64,000 nucleotides of DNA from Dendrocalamus latiflorus. Lineage: Eukaryota > Streptophyta > Magnoliopsida > Poales > Poaceae. Positions 35,601 through 45,991 of the stretch are shown one piece after another (position 1 is the stretch's first letter; every line of letters starts with the position of its first letter). Below the pieces are notes generated by a model. That model saw only the letters and a program-made list of their open reading frames with translations. It was not told the origin of the DNA and did not search any database. The stretch is from positions 3,441,360 through 3,505,359 of the forward strand of contig CM029631.1 of the NCBI GenBank assembly GCA_017311315.1. Direction: 5' to 3'. Position numbers and translations under genes: made by a program.

Positions 35601-38600
35601 CTGAAAGCACTTAGGAATATAACCAAATTGAGTCTGGGCGTATGCAACAAAAGCAACAAAATGACCATAGACATCGGATTTGTGACGCAACGGAAAGGTC
35701 CAGCAAAAATGACTGAAATCATCAAGCATGACCAAATAATATTTGTAACCCGAAGTACTAAGAACTGGAGATGTCCATACATCACAATGAATTAAATCAA
35801 AAGGTTTTGACGTGGTGGACATTGAACTAGCAAAAGGCAGACGCGTGTGTTTGCCAAGCTGACACGCATGACACAAGGAACGCGGTGCTTTATTACACGT
35901 GATAACCGACATGTTTTGAAGAGACGCAACGGCGGAGGCGGCTGGATGACCCAGGCGGTGATGCCATAAGGTGGACGAGACGGCGAGGCTGCAACTAGCG
36001 GTGGTGGAAGGTGATGAAGGAATGGTGTAGAGGTCCCCGCTGCTATTGCAGCGAAGAATCACGCGTCCCGTCCATGGGTCCTTGACAGAGAAACCAGAAG
36101 CGTCAAATTCAATTGAACAATTATTATCACGTGTAAACTGACGAACTGATAGAAGATTGCGCACAAGAGCTGGTGCAACAAGAACATTGTTGAGGTAAAA
36201 GGGAGTGGCGGCTGTGGAAAGGATGGAAGTGCCGCGACTTGTAACAGGGATGGAGTGACCATTGCCCACAGTGATAGACGAAGAAGGAGGAAAGCGGGAG
36301 AGTAATATACCATCTGTAGAGGTCATATGGGACGTAGCGCCAGTGTCGAGCACCCAGGGACTGGCACCGTGAACGGCCATCTGGTTGAGAGCGGCTATGA
36401 GACCCGCCTGGTCCCAACCGTCATTCTGAGATGCTCCGGGCGGCGAGGGAGCGAACTGCTGCTGCATGCCTGGCGGGGAGGAGAATTGGGCGGGCGTGAA
36501 GGTCGTATGAGCCTGTGGAGGTGGCCCGAGGAGACCCTGCCCGCGCCAGGCGGACTGCTGCGGCTGCTGCCGAAACCACGGCAGCTGCTGCTGTCCGGGC
36601 AGAGGTCCGAAGCATACCCACGGCCCAGAAGGGGTGGGCTGGCGCTGCTGTTGGTCGCGCCGACCACCTCCGCCGCTACTGCCGGTGCTGCTGTTGCGAT
36701 TGCTACCGCCCCCCTTCTTATTGTTGCGTCGGTTGGAGGGCTGCTGACCGCTCTGTCCTTGCGCCGCGCCGAAACACGTGGAGGCAGAGTTGCAAGCCGT
36801 GCCGCATGTGGGCGAGCGGGCGAAGAGAGCGGTCTCAGAGGAAACTTTGCCTTCATTGGCGAGGCGAAGTTCCTTAAGGACGAGCTTCTCGCGCGCGGTG
36901 TTGAAGTCGGGGAGCGGCGTGGTGTCGGCGATGTTGTCCGCCGTGCTGGAGAAGCGCGGGTTGAGGCCGCGAAGGAGATTGAGGACCAGCTGCGACGGCG
37001 AGACAGCATGGCCGACATCGCGCAAAGCATCGGCGATGGTCTTCATGCGCTGGCAGTAGTCGTTGATGGAGAGATCTCCCTGCTTCATTGAGGAGAATTC
37101 CTCATGTAGGAAGACGGCACGAGGCTCTTTGTTGGCCATAAAGAGACCCTCTATGGCGACCCAAAGTTGACGTGCCGATTGATCGTGCGCCATTGCAAGG
37201 TCCTGGACGTCGGTGGCGATCGAGCCGAGAAGCCAACTGTGGACGCAGGAATCGTCCATGACCCACTGGGGATCATTGGGATTGGCCGGTAGAGTGTCGT
37301 CGATGTGGCCGCGAAGCCCGAACTTTCCGAGCAAGGATTTGAAGAAGGGCGCCCATTTGTGGAAGTTTGGGTGTTTCAGCTCGAGGACGACAGGAACATG
37401 AGAGCGGACAGCGATTGTTGCGTAGGGAGCGACGACGATCGGTCCGACGGGGAGAGTGTTCATCGCGCTGCTGGTGTTTGGATCGACCTGGGATTCATTC
37501 GGCATTGTGGCGAGAATGAAGATCGGCCAGGAATGCAGCGCGCTGGGGTGGACGGCGGCAGTGGAGGAAGGCTGCGGCCGGGAGGGAGGTGGACGCGGCG
37601 GCTAGGGTTGAAACAGAAGAGCGGCGGCGGCGGGTTAAGAAACCCTAAAAAAACAGAGGAGGCGGCGGTCTGGGAAAGGCGGCGGCAGCCGTAAGGAGGA
37701 GACGGCCAGGGAGAGCCGCCTAGGAGGCCCGCCGGCGATGGCTGAGGTGGGAGGAGGCTTCGGGTTGAGAAACCCTAGAAAAACAGAGGAGGGTGGCGGC
37801 GGGTGAGATAGAGGGGAGGGGGCAGCGGAAGATGCCCAGGAATTAAGCTGATACCATGTAGAGGATTAGGGGAACACCACACACACAATGTGGGGGGTGA
37901 CTTTCATATATATAGCCATGTACAACTTGTGTTACAAGAAAGGGTATACATATATCTAATAGGTACCATTGGCCACATATAACAGAGAGATGGATGGATC
38001 AGATTTGGGAAGGTGGGAGCCTCATTAATAATTTTCCAACACATGAGGGGGTTACTCACAAAGTTGCACATCACGTTACCCTCAAGGCCCTCAAATCTGA
38101 TCCATCCATCCCTTATCCAACAGTCCACGTGGAAAGTTTGCACAATTACACTCAAATGTGAGTTTGCGCTACATATGTCCCCGTGAAGAATTATATTCGG
38201 ATTCATAACTAGCTAACTTTTAGCTGTTTCTCAGCTCAAAAGCAGCTAGACTCCAGGCAATTCCAGATGAGGTTCAGCTGTTTAGGCAACTAGCAACTCT
38301 CAAAGTGAACTCGAATTCAGTTGATTCTCTTAGGAGCAGTTGTATAAATATGGAAAAGTCATTACCTCCAGCAACACAAACACAAAAGTCCTTGTATTTT
38401 CTCAAAGCAGAAGATTTTGGCTGAGAATCTAGCCAGTTAGTTCTAACAACAGAAGATGATGGGATCATTTCTTCCTCCAGCTCCTGCCAAATGCTTTCAC
38501 TAACATTAACCTGTTATAGAAGGCAACTGACAAAAGTTAGGAATGCTTCATTTTCAATAACAGAAGAGCAGAATGATTAAAGACCTGGTTAAAGTTCAAG

Positions 38601-41600
38601 GCAAAAAAGCCCAATGCATAATTCAGTTTATGCCCTTTTTTTGCAAATAGTTCAAGTAGCCATAAGACCTATTCTATTAGAACATAGGGGCACAAACAGC
38701 ACAGATTCAATGTTTGATTACTCCCAGAAATGCAATGGCAGAAAAGTTAGAAATACTCCTGCTATAGTTGTGATGGCTTTACATCTGCATTTGATGCGTA
38801 AGTGCGATGATCTTCATATATAACTCTGAGAGATGACAAGTTGAAAACAGGAAGTTGAAGCTTGTATACATCAAATTTCTCCCCCATACTCTATTAACAA
38901 AACACACAAAATTATCAGTGTACAAAAGTTTGATACAACAAGTGTAAAGTATAGTTGGGCTGGTCAAGTACCTGAACAAAATGGAAAAAATCTTTGAGCA
39001 ACAGGCTTTGTGTTGCCAGTGACTGATGGCTACAAGCAATGACCTCCAGCAAGTGCTTGATGGCTACATCGAATATACCAAGGACTCCATACCACCTAAT
39101 TCATACAATCAGTGTCAGTGATAGTTTAGAGACGAGGCAAGGATAAAATGAATAGAAGATAAAACATGCAATTACCTCCCAACATTAAAATGTACATGAT
39201 CGTTGATGTAACTCCAAGGATTTTGTTTGTAAACAAACAGAGCATTTCTGTATGCCCGAACAGCATGTTGCTTCTGCATTTTAAGGAAGAATGCTCAGGA
39301 TTCAACACAAATTCGATCAACCTCTATAGCATTACTAAAATATCACTGCAGTAAAGAAATTATTATACACCTGATCAGATATGTAGTAACTATTGCCAGC
39401 CAAGATTAGGTGAAATCCATACTTCCGAAGCATAGGTGGACTGGACAACAAAAAGCAACAAGCGGCTTGCTCAAGCAGTACAGCAGAATGCAAGGAAGGT
39501 TCCTGAATAGTAGAAGTTTCCATCATTAATGTGTGTAAAGAACTGAAAAACTTCCCGTAAAAAAAACTAAAAGCACCATTCTGCATGCTTAATGCTAGAT
39601 ATACCTCATTTGAAATGCGGAAATACACACTTGACGCCTCCCTATACTGTCCTTTTGTTTTAAGCATTTCTGCCCACCAAAGGCCACATCTAGTAGCATT
39701 TCTCTGCCCAGACGATCCAATTCTCTGCAAATATGAATACTGAATTACACCCTAAATGAAGAAGAGCAAGATCAAACAAGTGAAGCAAAAAGGATATTGA
39801 TAATTCAAAACTATGCAAACCAAAAAAAGGTCCTTATATTCAGTGTTCCCCAAGGCGGCCACCTAGGCACGCCGGTCTGCCACCCGACTAGCGCCTTGGT
39901 AAACACTGCTTATATTGCTTTATAGTCCCTATAATCATGCAAATTGCAGAACATGCATCTCATTTCTTGAAACTGTAACTTCAGACTTTCCTTGATTATG
40001 CCACACAGCCCACCCACCCACCCTCCCATAAACAATGAAGGGAAAAAGAAGGGGCCTTCTGTATATCTCATAATTTTACAAAAGAAAATAGAAAGGCAAA
40101 ATTCTAGCTCGGTTTGGCACGTCCCACATTGGGCTCTTATTTATCTGCTTTGATCCCACACATTTCTTCCAAACACAGCACAGGTTCTTCAGATTTGAAT
40201 AGTAGATACCAGAACATCCATAAGAAATTTAACTTAAAAGAATATAAATTTAAATCAGTGTGGGATTCTGATCAACCTGACTGTCTCTGACACAGTGTAG
40301 GTTATTGCAGACAAATGAAAAACCAAAAATGAAATCCAGCTTGAAACCAGTGACCAGTCCAAGAAGCCATTACACCTATAGTATACTAACACCATCATCA
40401 TAAACATCAATGTTTTACTGCTACTATTCGTATCATATGGATCTACAGAAGTTCCAATGACAAACAATTTGTACAGCAAGTTCAATGACACATGACGCAA
40501 CAAGTCCCAAAAATCCACATAGGCCTCCTTGCTAGGTTGATACTTTCATTGCTAAACAAGGTTTGCATTGATTATTCATTGGACATCAGATGTACCTGAA
40601 CTAGAATAGACAGGGAAAAATGTTTAACAAAAAATGGGATTTGAACTCTTTCTCTCTTTCTGTGTATGAAACACTGAGCTTACAGAACGAAATATTGTAT
40701 CAATGGATCTAACATGTTAAGCAATGAGTATTTGCCCATGTGTGAAAACCTAGAAGTGAATTTCTAAAATAAATACCAGATATGTACTGAAGGCATTTTC
40801 CATGCAATATTCAGCGTCCTTCCTTGACTGATCCAACATGAAATAGCAAAGTCCGCTCATCTCCTGCAAAAAGTGCAAGCATATTATCATGGAGTGGATA
40901 TCTAGTTGGATACTGGACCATCACAACATAATCTTATTTCATTACTCATCGAAAAGCAACTCAGCAACTCTGTGTGATGAATTTGGAAGCATATCATCTG
41001 ATCTATCTACAAGTAAGGCCTAACCCCATGTATGAGGGCAAGTATGGGTTTGGTACTTAGGTTGTTAAAGGAGCATAGTACTTGTCCCTTGTCAATTATT
41101 TTTAGGCTAAAGCGCACCATCCTGTTTGATTGAAACAGCTAACCAGGAGGTCGAGGATATTCCTTAAGAGTTGCCATTCTAATTGCATTTACTTCAAACT
41201 AAAAAATACTATTCATGCTATATGTATATCCAGGCAAAACGTTATACAAAACAAGCTAAAAAAAAGCCAAGCACCTGTACACCAGCAAAGCGCTTCCAAG
41301 CTTTATCAAGCTTATAATCTGTTGAGAGCAATCTGTAATTGGACAAAGCAAGCTCGTAGTCCCGTAACATGAAAGCATAATCACCAAGAACTCTGATCTG
41401 TGACTCTATGGAGGTGAATGTATACCTGTTGGAAAAATTAGTTTTACTGCAAATTACAAAAAATTATCCAATGAAAAGTGTCAAGATGTTATAAATAACC
41501 ACTTGCATTGGGCCATTTGCTGCTTCTGGGACATCGTCTCTCTTTCTCCACCACAAGTTCTTTATCTGATTTCTAAAGCCCTTTCTTGCTGTGGCTACCT

Positions 41601-44600
41601 AGAACAATACTGAATCTTGTTAAAACAGATTAAAAAACAATATAATTTTTTTAACAACATACCTGCTGATTAAGTACACAAATCTTTTGCTCCATGTAGG
41701 GGATGATATGATTAGAAACGAAATCTTGCATGAAGTCCTTGATCTGACGAAGAAACAAGCTCAGCAATTAAGTATCTTGTACAACTTGACTGCCAGCTAA
41801 CGATGTGTGCATGTAACACTAAACTCCAGAGGAAGAACTGAAGAACATCGATCTAGTACTAGGAAAATAAGAGAAAAATTAATGTGGCCTCGTTGGCATC
41901 GGTGCCCATAAAAACCTTGAATCAACTGACTAACAAGTCGGCTGCTCCAATACTGACTGTAAAAAGCTCAATAATCTTTCAACCCACCCAACAATACCAA
42001 TAATCAAACTGATAAGTTGTTAGGTATTGTGAAAAGTTAAACAAAGTTTCACGACACGTTCTGCGCCCAGAAAAGCTTAATGGAGAAGCAGATGAGTTGA
42101 TATTACACCAAATGCTGCAATACCTCATTCAAATCATCCATGTTAAGGCAACAGGGTCCTTCATGATTGTTAAAGCCATGAGCTTTCTGCATTTAGTCAA
42201 GAAAAGACTATAAGTACATAGCATACCTGCTGAACCGTGTAGACGTTACTGCAATTTAATCTGAAGTAATTTAGTGCACTCACATAAGGTAACCACGAAT
42301 AGTCAGCATTACCATCATCTGCTTCGGTGGAAGAATTAATACACAGCAATTTACAATCGTTTAAACCAAGGGTGCTCTTCATTTCTGCTAAGATGTTTAC
42401 AGCTCTTGACATAAAAAGTAACACCGTCAACAAAAAAAATGTATACAAAAGACATGGAAAATCAGCAATTGAACAACAACAACAACAACAACAATAATAA
42501 TAATAAAGAATGCAAGGAAACCAATTAATATCACACCATTCAAACAATCTGCACTTTGCTTCACCAATGCAAGCAGTTAAGACATGAACTATGACCTTAA
42601 ATGCATGTTCTAACTCATAAGCAACCCCTAGCCCCAAACAGATATTCTAAATGGGGCTTATATGAGAGGAGTTAGGCCCTATTTTGGGCAGCTTAGCTAC
42701 CTCCAGAAGCTGGCTTCTCTGAGAGGCTGGAAAGGAGGGGCTTCAGCTTTTGCTTACAAAGAGGGCTTAACGTTCCCTGAGAAGCTAGCAAAGCAACACC
42801 CTGTTTCAGTTTTGCGGGAGCTTAAGCTTCCAATGGCTTTTAAGCTTGAGCAGAAGCTCCCCTAAACAGGGCCTTAGCTGCCTTATGAAGATAGAGCCTA
42901 AGTTGTCTATGGGCAGGTCTTTTCGCTTACAAGTCAAGGTCTCAAGGATGTAGGGAATTGGAACTTTATAAGCAGTATTCTAAATAATGGTAGGCAAGCG
43001 ACACCCCACCGTTAAGTGCCCATGCGGAAAGCAGCTTGGTTTAACTAGTACCAAAAAAATGCATATTCATTATATGATGGTACAGTGTTTGTGCTAAGTA
43101 CAACATGGCAACATGCATTAAAACATCAGAAGACTTTAAGCATAGTGGTGAACCTACCGCTAACACTTACATGGCTCAAGCGGACTTGATTCAGGACAAT
43201 GCTACTAAGCTAATATTCACCAACTTGATGGTTGACCTAGTTTATTGAAGTATAAACTACCTTGAAATACATTGAGCTAGGGATGTCAGTCCATCTACTT
43301 CAGTGAAGAGAAAGCAGTCCTAAAAAAGGACGAACTATTATTTATGTAGGCATTCCGGGCTTTCTATTCGCATTATTAACACAATCTCACAAACATGTTT
43401 TATAAATTCCAAAAAAGCTGCTGGGATATGTAAGAAGAACCAATACTAGCTACGATTTTTCATAGTTCATTTCATTAATGCATAAGGGGGAGAGCATGTT
43501 CTCTATTATAAGAATGAGAGAAGAATAATACATCTCTTGTGGTCCATCTTGTTGGTCATGAAGTACAAGATAGTGCTTCAGAATCTGGGGATCCATTATG
43601 CCTTCATTTAAAAGAGAAGGCAACTGATTTGTGTTGAAGAGATCAACAAATTTGCTGATTGGCTCTTTGTCCTTTGATGATACAACTAAAAGACCTGTTA
43701 ACAATAGTCAAAGTATGAGCAAGAACATATTACACAAAAAAAACTAAGAGCCAAAAGTGCCAAATCTTACATGCCACAGGGTGGTCAAAGGTTTCATGCT
43801 CTGAAAACGAGAGTGTCCGCATTAGTTCTCTGTTGAACTTCTTAATCCACGATGGGCACAACTCAGCTTCAGGCTCTGGAATTATAGCAAACAAGGAATA
43901 ATATGTAGAATGGAACCATTAAACAGCAAGCACTACTCTTACGATTGAGCTTCACAGATAAAGAAATCAACTTAAGTAAGACATGATACGACCAAACAAA
44001 CATTCATAAGGGACAAGCAAGACATCTGCCCATAGAGACATCAGATGGAGGTGGACAGCATGTTGAAACAAAGTTAATGTTGACTATGTGTTCCCAGCAA
44101 CCCAACAAAAATCCTTATTTACTAACAAAGGCACACAGAGCACTGACATCACAAAACTTCCACGCCATTTACAGGCAATTGGAGCTATCCATATTACAGC
44201 ACGCATGCTCTCTACATGTGCTCACTCCATAAAGCTACTTCATTATTACAAAATAATCACCTGAAATTAGGCTGCAACTATATAACATTTGAAGGGAAGG
44301 TGGTGGCTGCTCGTTAAACATCATACCTAGCTCACGTCTTACATGTTCCACCATTCTTCCTCTTAATTCTTAAAGGTTTCTAATGTTAAGATGATTAGAA
44401 TTATTTGAACTAATTAGCAGGCCAACCAGAAAGTCTCGACTATAACCCCATCATTTTGCTCTATGCTCCATTGGTGAGGACATCAAAAGGTGAATTCATA
44501 GAAGCAGTGCAAGTGATCTCACTGCTAAGTACATCTTCAAGCTGTGGAGGTTCTGCAAGCAAATCCGGAAAAGCATTCTCATTGGCCTCGGAAACCACCG

Positions 44601-45110
44601 GTTTAATCCTGTCATCCGCAACCTGTTCCCAAACAACCAAGGCCATCATCAAATATCTCGACAACAATAGGCTTCTAGGATACCCGTCACAAGTCTACAA
44701 CACATCCCAGAAGCTTCCAGAAGGCTCGAGAATCACCTCGCAGTCCTGCTTCCGGACGTCCGAAGCATAAACCATTCGAATATTAAACATCTGCAGCCTG
44801 TACGGCTGGTCACTCGCCGTCCGCACGGGCACTGCTCAAGCACGCACGCAGAGACAGAGAACGCTCCATGAGGTCACAGAACCGAATCAAACGAAATACG
44901 ACAAATATCACACACAATCAGTTGAAGGAAAGCATGGGGAGGCGTATCACCGTCGATTTTTTTGAAGAGGGAGAACGGGGCGAGCATGTCAATGAAGCTG
45001 AGGCCGCTCTTGCGGCAAGCGGCCTCGGCGAGCGGAGTGGTCAGAACCATCACCACCGGGGTGATCTCCTCGAGGAGGAGCCGCCCCAGGTAGCTCCGGA
45101 GCGGATCCAT
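21221..45110 (-). CDS. TRAPPC8/TRS85-type subunit of the TRAPP vesicle-tethering complex
   Basis: TRAPPC8 (yeast Trs85) is the subunit that directs TRAPP to early secretory and autophagic membranes for Rab activation. The 28 exons, in transcript order, are: 44951-45110, 44737-44831, 44523-44622, 43771-43875, 43532-43694, 42284-42404, 42124-42186, 41663-41743, 41507-41598, 41275-41425, 40777-40863, 39605-39724, 39371-39502, 39176-39273, 38972-39095, 38783-38890, 38366-38510, 26371-26481, 26207-26270, 26040-26151, 25094-25270, 24904-25014, 24578-24748, 24328-24483, 22504-22737, 22196-22354, 21842-21951, 21221-21752. Phases agree throughout and sum to 3,882 nt (1,293 residues), near the plant family length as I recall it. 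Typical stretches are MDPLRSYLGRLLLEEITPVV, CPSWIKKFNRELMRTLSFS, SQIRVLGDYAFMLRDYELA, VKISHP-type MKISHPRFV and PIWWLMAGPQ. Introns after exons 9 and 27 need GC donors (GCAAGT). Intron 17 holds nested copia elements. The least certain junction is exon 19/20. Confidence 0.93.
23230..23830 (+). mobile_element. 5'-truncated L1-type LINE fragment in TRAPPC8 intron 24
   Basis: A plus-strand piece encodes the zinc-binding region found after plant LINE reverse transcriptases (zf-RVT): CPFCDQEEETVQHLLTSCVF, then WWRQASQGVPKVLRKGFNSL and AWWIWKHRNSWFL. It ends in CCTGCGGGTTCGAGAAAAAC and an A-rich tail, as grass L1 copies do. It lies antisense to the host gene. Confidence 0.8.
26516..26600. repeat. 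Compound (AT)n(GA)n microsatellite
   Basis: About 49 bp of AT repeats pass directly into about 36 bp of GA repeats, inside intron 17 of the TRAPPC8 gene, just upstream of exon 18 in transcript direction. Confidence 0.96.
27064..27148. repeat. Direct repeat ending in a perfect hairpin
   Basis: The block TTTCAAGTTACAAGTG plus YCACCTGCCAGTA occurs twice in tandem. The second copy runs into a perfect 15-bp stem with a 2-nt loop (27117-27148; stem CCACCTGCCAGTAGA). It is probably a remnant of a small inverted-repeat element in intron 17. Confidence 0.75.
27265..27400. repeat. GGCG/CGCC-rich repeat
   Basis: Clustered AAGGCGTCGCCTT, GTCGTCGCCTAAGCGGCGC and AAAGGCGTCGCCTAGTCGTC motifs on both strands. 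It resembles the dispersed AAGGCG repeats of grass introns. Borders are not defined. Confidence 0.45.
27578..27682 (-). repeat. 3' LTR of the outer copia element
   Basis: 105 bp. The polyprotein stop codon (27677-27679) lies a few bases inside this LTR. Plus-strand ends are TGTAG...TAATA, so one terminus is not the usual CA. Confidence 0.88.
29409..29754 (-). repeat. Full-length 3' LTR of the inner copia element
   Basis: Plus-strand ends TGTTACTCGC and ATTCATCA give TG...CA termini next to the polypurine tract. On the minus strand it holds an 18-bp tandem repeat, a TATA box (CTATAAATTTG, about 29549-29558) and a polyadenylation signal AATAAA (29501-29506). Confidence 0.85.
29581..29697 (-). 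repeat. 18-bp tandem repeats in the LTR U3 region
   Basis: About five units of CTAAAAGCAGATGCTGTC (the first and last are variants) lie upstream of the LTR TATA box on the element's strand, where enhancer repeats are often found. Confidence 0.88.
29763..34581 (-). pseudogene. Inner copia gag-pol with two nonsense codons and a frameshift
   Basis: The minus-strand frame starts at 34581 (MSAGQSQRSVASSMRRQQTA), an Ala-rich leader. A TAG at 34054-34056 interrupts it, in the same frame as the gag that follows (AKEAWDAI, KYKQMARSIGSLLDL). A normal CCHC knuckle reads CHNCGKLGHWAKEC. Then come protease GWCLDTGATHHMT, pre-integrase WHERFGHLHFEALK and integrase (LVHGDLCVPVTPATPGGRRY, LRTDNGGEF, SPQQNGVV). 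A second TAG sits at 32149-32151, just where the integrase catalytic Glu is expected. A frameshift near 31835 precedes reverse transcriptase (GVYVDDLVITG) and RNase H (YSDSDHAGDIDTSKSTSG, SSCEAEYIAAS), with the stop at 29763. All domains remain, so the damage is recent. Confidence 0.93.
34769..34832 (-). repeat. 64-bp 5' LTR fragment (U5-like) of the inner copia element
   Basis: Identical over all 64 bases to 29409-29472. It lacks the TATA box and polyadenylation signal of the 3' LTR, yet is bounded exactly by the GGCAT duplication. Confidence 0.92.
37857..37961 (-). repeat. 5' LTR of the outer copia element
   Basis: 105 bp, one mismatch to the 3' LTR. It is directly followed on the minus strand by TGGTATCAG (initiator-Met tRNA type primer site). 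Confidence 0.9.
39841..39908. repeat. 68-bp mini inverted-repeat element in TRAPPC8 intron 11
   Basis: The ends CAGTGTTCCCCAAGGCG and CGCCTTGGTAAACACTG pair as near-perfect inverted repeats around a CACCTAGGC-type centre. No target duplication could be read with confidence. Confidence 0.65.
42474..42506. repeat. (CAA)n(TAA)n microsatellite
   Basis: A short run of CAACAACAA passes into AATAATAAT inside TRAPPC8 intron 5. Confidence 0.85.
42675..42873. mobile_element. Tourist/PIF-Harbinger-type MITE, 199 bp
   Basis: The ends GGCCCTATTTTGGGCAGCTT and, reverse-complemented, GGCCCTGTTTAGGGGAGCTT are flanked by TTA duplications (42672-42674, 42874-42876). It is in TRAPPC8 intron 5 and rich in AAGCTT-like motifs. 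Confidence 0.82.
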
Positions 45111-45991
45111 CGCGCCAAAACCCTAGCGGATCGAGCGGAGCCGATCCGAGAAGCGGAGGCGGCGAATTGCCTGATGATCTGGTAGCGGGAGCTGGGGATT
45201 TGAGAAGGGTGTCAAACGTTCGACGGACGGCGTCGGGGGGTCGCCGGAGAGGTCACCGGCGACGGCGAGGCGGTGGTGGTGGTGGTGGTGGTGGTGGAGA
45301 TCTGATCTGGGAGGGCGCGAGGTTGGGGAGGACGACGACTGGGCGTATCGGGCAATTGGCTGGAGTGAGATTCGCGGGGCGGTGTAATGGGCTTGGCTTT
45401 CAAGGCCCACAGCCCATTGATACTGTGGCGGCTTAAGTTCTTACTGCCAAGTACATCCTTAGCAATGAGCATTTGGGCTGCACTGTCTCCGTTGTCCGTT
45501 CTCACTAATCGAAGTCTCCAATACATATTCCTCTCAACTGAAAAAAAAATGAAGTCTACAATACACACCTTGACCATAATTCTTTTTTCTTATTACATTT
45601 TAGTGAAAAGTATAATGATACAGAAGTAATTTTGATAACATATCTATTAGGATCATTTCCATGGGACAAATCTGATTATTATTTTTATATTAGCTCTAAA
45701 TATTGTCACTCAAAAAACGATTTGGGCATATGACTGGAATATAGGCAGATGCAAATCTTAAATACAAGATGGGTTGAATATCAGGGATGGTTTGGGGGTA
45801 CATTTACAAGGATGCATGCATGATGCGCAGCTTTATATCCAAAATTCAATCTTCGTATACAGACATGTTGCAACTGCTACAATTCCCAGGGAGAGAGAAG
45901 AAAGAACAAGGAACAGCGATACTCAATTAATTTACAATGTCATTCTGACGATAAAATGAAGATGATCTTTTTCATGGTATGCCAACAGCTG
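45111..45991 (-). other. CUL4 3' flank and TRAPPC8 promoter/5' UTR
   Basis: 881 bp between the CUL4 stop and the TRAPPC8 start, both genes on the minus strand. The part next to TRAPPC8 (45111-45410) is GC-rich with a (TGG)n run at about 45270-45299, as expected for a 5' UTR. The rest is AT-rich and should hold the CUL4 3' UTR. Confidence 0.6.

Larger units (their letters stand above)
27677..37505 (-). pseudogene. Outer copia gag-pol, split by the inner element
   Basis: The minus-strand polyprotein starts at 37505 with MPNESQVDPNTSSAMNTLPV. In order it shows a UBN2-type gag (LHEEFSSMKQGDLSINDYCQ), a Gly/Gln-rich linker without an obvious zinc knuckle, protease WVLDTGATSHMT, pre-integrase LWHHRLGHP, and integrase (FDLIHCDVWTSPV, QADNGTEF, SQQNGKAERMIRTI). 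The frame runs into the inner element at 34832 and resumes at 29408 with a Pro/Ala-rich linker. A small frameshift lies near 29180. After it come reverse transcriptase (WIFKHKFHSDGSL, LYVDDIILT) and RNase H (AYSDADWAGCPDSRRSTSGY, SSAEAEYRA), ending at 27677. The insertion and the frameshift make it inactive. Confidence 0.92.
27578..37961 (-). mobile_element. Outer Ty1-copia retrotransposon in TRAPPC8 intron 17
   Basis: Short 105-bp LTRs (27578-27682, 37857-37961) differ at one position and are flanked by GGTAC duplications (27573-27577, 37962-37966). A TGGTATCAG primer-binding site adjoins the right LTR on the minus strand, so the element runs in the same direction as the host gene. It is split by a second copia element at 29409-34832. 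Without that insert it is about 4.95 kb. Confidence 0.93.

Noticed and set aside
36327..37694. Plus-strand frames over the outer copia gag
   Set aside because: Antisense shadows of the minus-strand gag and linker, with no recognisable motif.
27578..37961. The two copia coding blocks read as a single element
   Set aside because: There are two complete sets of protease, integrase, reverse transcriptase and RNase H, and two different target duplications (GGTAC outer, GGCAT inner), so one element is nested in the other.
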